Below, one piece after another: positions 63,123 to 64,000 of a stretch of DNA of 64,000 nt (position 1 is the first letter of the stretch; the number at the start of each line of letters is the position of its first letter). The notes beneath the pieces are model-generated. The model saw only the letters and a list, made by a program, of their open reading frames with translations. It ran no database searches and was not told the origin of the DNA. The stretch is from Vallitalea pronyensis (lineage in GTDB: Bacteria > Bacillota > Clostridia > Lachnospirales > Vallitaleaceae): assembly GCF_018141445.1 (NCBI RefSeq), contig NZ_CP058649.1, positions 5,723,001-5,787,000 of the forward strand, written 5' to 3'. The translations under genes were made by a program, and so were the position numbers.

Positions 63123-63665
63123 ATGGATAATCCCGTTTCAATTATCTTATTGATAATTTTTCTTTTTTTAATGATGAGGTTTTTGGAAATATCCAATAAA
63201 AAGCAACCACTTATTAAGGACAATACCATCATTTTAAGAGTCAACAAATTATATGGCATTATAGCAGTTATTGTTATTGTATTAGCTGTTATCGCTACAA
63301 TCATGGATATACCGGATATCACATCCCAATCAGAGGTGTTTAATATTCTAGGTATTAATGTGCTTGTCTTTACACTGAGTATTCCACTTTTATTAATGGT
63401 TAAAAACTATAAAGTGGAAGTTACCGAGGAGGTTATTACCCATTACAACATATTTGGTAAAGAAAAAGTAATCCGGTGGCAAGAAATAAAGAAAATCAAG
63501 TATGGTCGATTTTCTTCTGGATTATTTTTGCATACAGACGTAACCAAAATGACGCTATATACAATGTCCCTGACAGGTTTTTCAAGCTTTATTAAGATTT
63601 TAAAGAAAAAGCTAGAGCCTCATGTGTATCAAGATGTTTTAAGTGACCTGAATCGATTGGTTTAA
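63123..63665 (+). CDS. Membrane protein with C-terminal PH-like domain, DUF6560-like
   Basis: 180 residues. One N-terminal helix, two further helices (about residues 45-65 and 80-100), then a cytoplasmic beta-rich PH-like domain (YKVEVTEEVITHYNIFGKEKVIRWQEIKKI). The family name is tentative. GGAGG is six bases from the ATG at 63123; ATGs at 63120 and 63108 are alternatives. Monocistronic. Confidence 0.6.
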   Translation: MDNPVSIILLIIFLFLMMRFLEISNKKQPLIKDNTIILRVNKLYGIIAVIVIVLAVIATIMDIPDITSQSEVFNILGINVLVFTLSIPLLLMVKNYKVEVTEEVITHYNIFGKEKVIRWQEIKKIKYGRFSSGLFLHTDVTKMTLYTMSLTGFSSFIKILKKKLEPHVYQDVLSDLNRLV

Positions 63666-63685
63666 CTCTTTTGTAACATGCAAAT

Positions 63686-63727
63686 AAAACCGTCTTTATC
63701 CCCTAGAATCTAAGAGAAGACGGTTTT
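63686..63727. terminator. Bidirectional terminator
   Basis: 11-bp stem AAAACCGTCTT / AAGACGGTTTT between convergent genes, T-runs on both sides. Confidence 0.8.
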
Positions 63728-63751
63728 TCACTAATCCGTGTTTTTATATCC

Positions 63752-64000
63752 TTATACATCTTGACCGTACTGACTTTTCATGATTTTTTTAACCAATCCT
63801 TCAACATATTGATGCTCATCAATAATATGCTCAAGCACACCAAAGAATAATTCTGGTAGCTGCCTTTTTAGAAATGGCGGTAAGTACTGAGGATTATTCT
63901 TGAAATTCGAAAGAAAATTTAAGAAATCACGATTGAGTACCCGTAAGTCTTCTAGGACAGCCAACAGATTTTGGTTATTGAGCTTGGGATAGATGGATGA
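63752..64000 (-). CDS. Partial gene, C-terminal 82 residues, unknown
   Basis: The minus frame is open from the window edge (SSIYPKLNNQN...) to a stop at 63752. The visible part is helical and charged (LEDLRVLNRDFLNFLSNF, FFGVLEHIIDEHQYVEGLVKK) and might belong to a helical-bundle metal-binding protein because of the HIIDEH motif. The real start lies beyond 64000; a TTG at 63964 inside it is not a likely start. Family not recognised. Confidence 0.5.
   Translation of the reverse strand, partial: SSIYPKLNNQNLLAVLEDLRVLNRDFLNFLSNFKNNPQYLPPFLKRQLPELFFGVLEHIIDEHQYVEGLVKKIMKSQYGQDV

Overview
The window looks like chromosomal DNA of an anaerobic, low-GC Firmicute of class Clostridia, probably a free-living Lachnospirales/Vallitalea-like organism. 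This is an inference from the AT-rich sequence, strong AGGAGG ribosome binding sites, the gene families present (DUF1576, GH65 phosphorylase, RAYT transposase, PyrR-type pyr leader) and the absence of respiratory or outer-membrane genes. No rRNA, tRNA or CRISPR array was found. Most genes form short operons with their own regulator.

Left part (1-11.5 kb): a partial P-loop protein of DUF4914 type, a DUF2294 protein, a DUF1576 membrane protein with a small partner, and a lone MrpD/NuoM-type antiporter subunit follow one another on the minus strand. Two related structured RNA modules occur here: once wrapped around the DUF2294 gene, and once as a stand-alone unit with its own promoter and terminator (5592-5786). 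Then come a TIM-barrel sugar isomerase, a BlaI/BlaR1 sensor pair, and a three-gene operon (membrane protein, TetR, amidohydrolase) under a promoter with two TGAC-N5-GTCA operators.

11.7-12.7 kb: a gene-free 1.1 kb block with six long hairpins sharing one GC-rich inner loop, two in one orientation (234 bp period) and four inverted (about 167 bp period). 12.9-19.5 kb: a GH65 disaccharide phosphorylase with a CUT1-type ABC importer and LacI regulator, with two identical 12-bp palindromes as operators. 19.7-22 kb: a Cache-domain diguanylate cyclase and a small Fe-S membrane protein.

22.2-25 kb and 32.4-37.2 kb: sulfur-relay genes. Two rhodanese lipoproteins (one with four rhodanese domains from an internal duplication) lie outside the membrane. 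Inside and in the membrane are three TusA-type proteins (two identical in sequence), two half-size YeeE/YedE (TsuA-type) transport proteins, a LysR regulator and a thioredoxin-reductase-like flavoprotein with an extra C-terminal domain. The two loci share a roughly 26-bp promoter motif. I infer that they form one system for sulfane sulfur or thiosulfate capture, import and reduction. Between them lie a GT39-like membrane glycosyltransferase, an ABC importer without an ATPase, an ATP-grasp ligase, a GT2 glycosyltransferase and an RffA/WecE aminotransferase.

37.3-48.7 kb: a MerR protein fused to a zinc-ribbon/methyltransferase-like module, divergent from a hydrolase with a textbook MerR promoter; exonuclease III; a RAYT transposase surrounded by seven 27-bp palindromes; a TetR regulator; and a sugar catabolic cluster (two Gfo/Idh/MocA oxidoreductases, two TIM-barrel isomerases, AraC). 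48.8-55.2 kb: a two-component system and an ABC-2 exporter with a lipoprotein. 55.5-57.2 kb: pyrB-pyrI behind a PyrR-type attenuator. 57.3-64 kb: a sulfatase with a divergent AraC regulator, a 1.2 kb stretch with a decayed gene, a YtcJ-type amidohydrolase, a PH-like membrane protein and a partial gene at the right edge.
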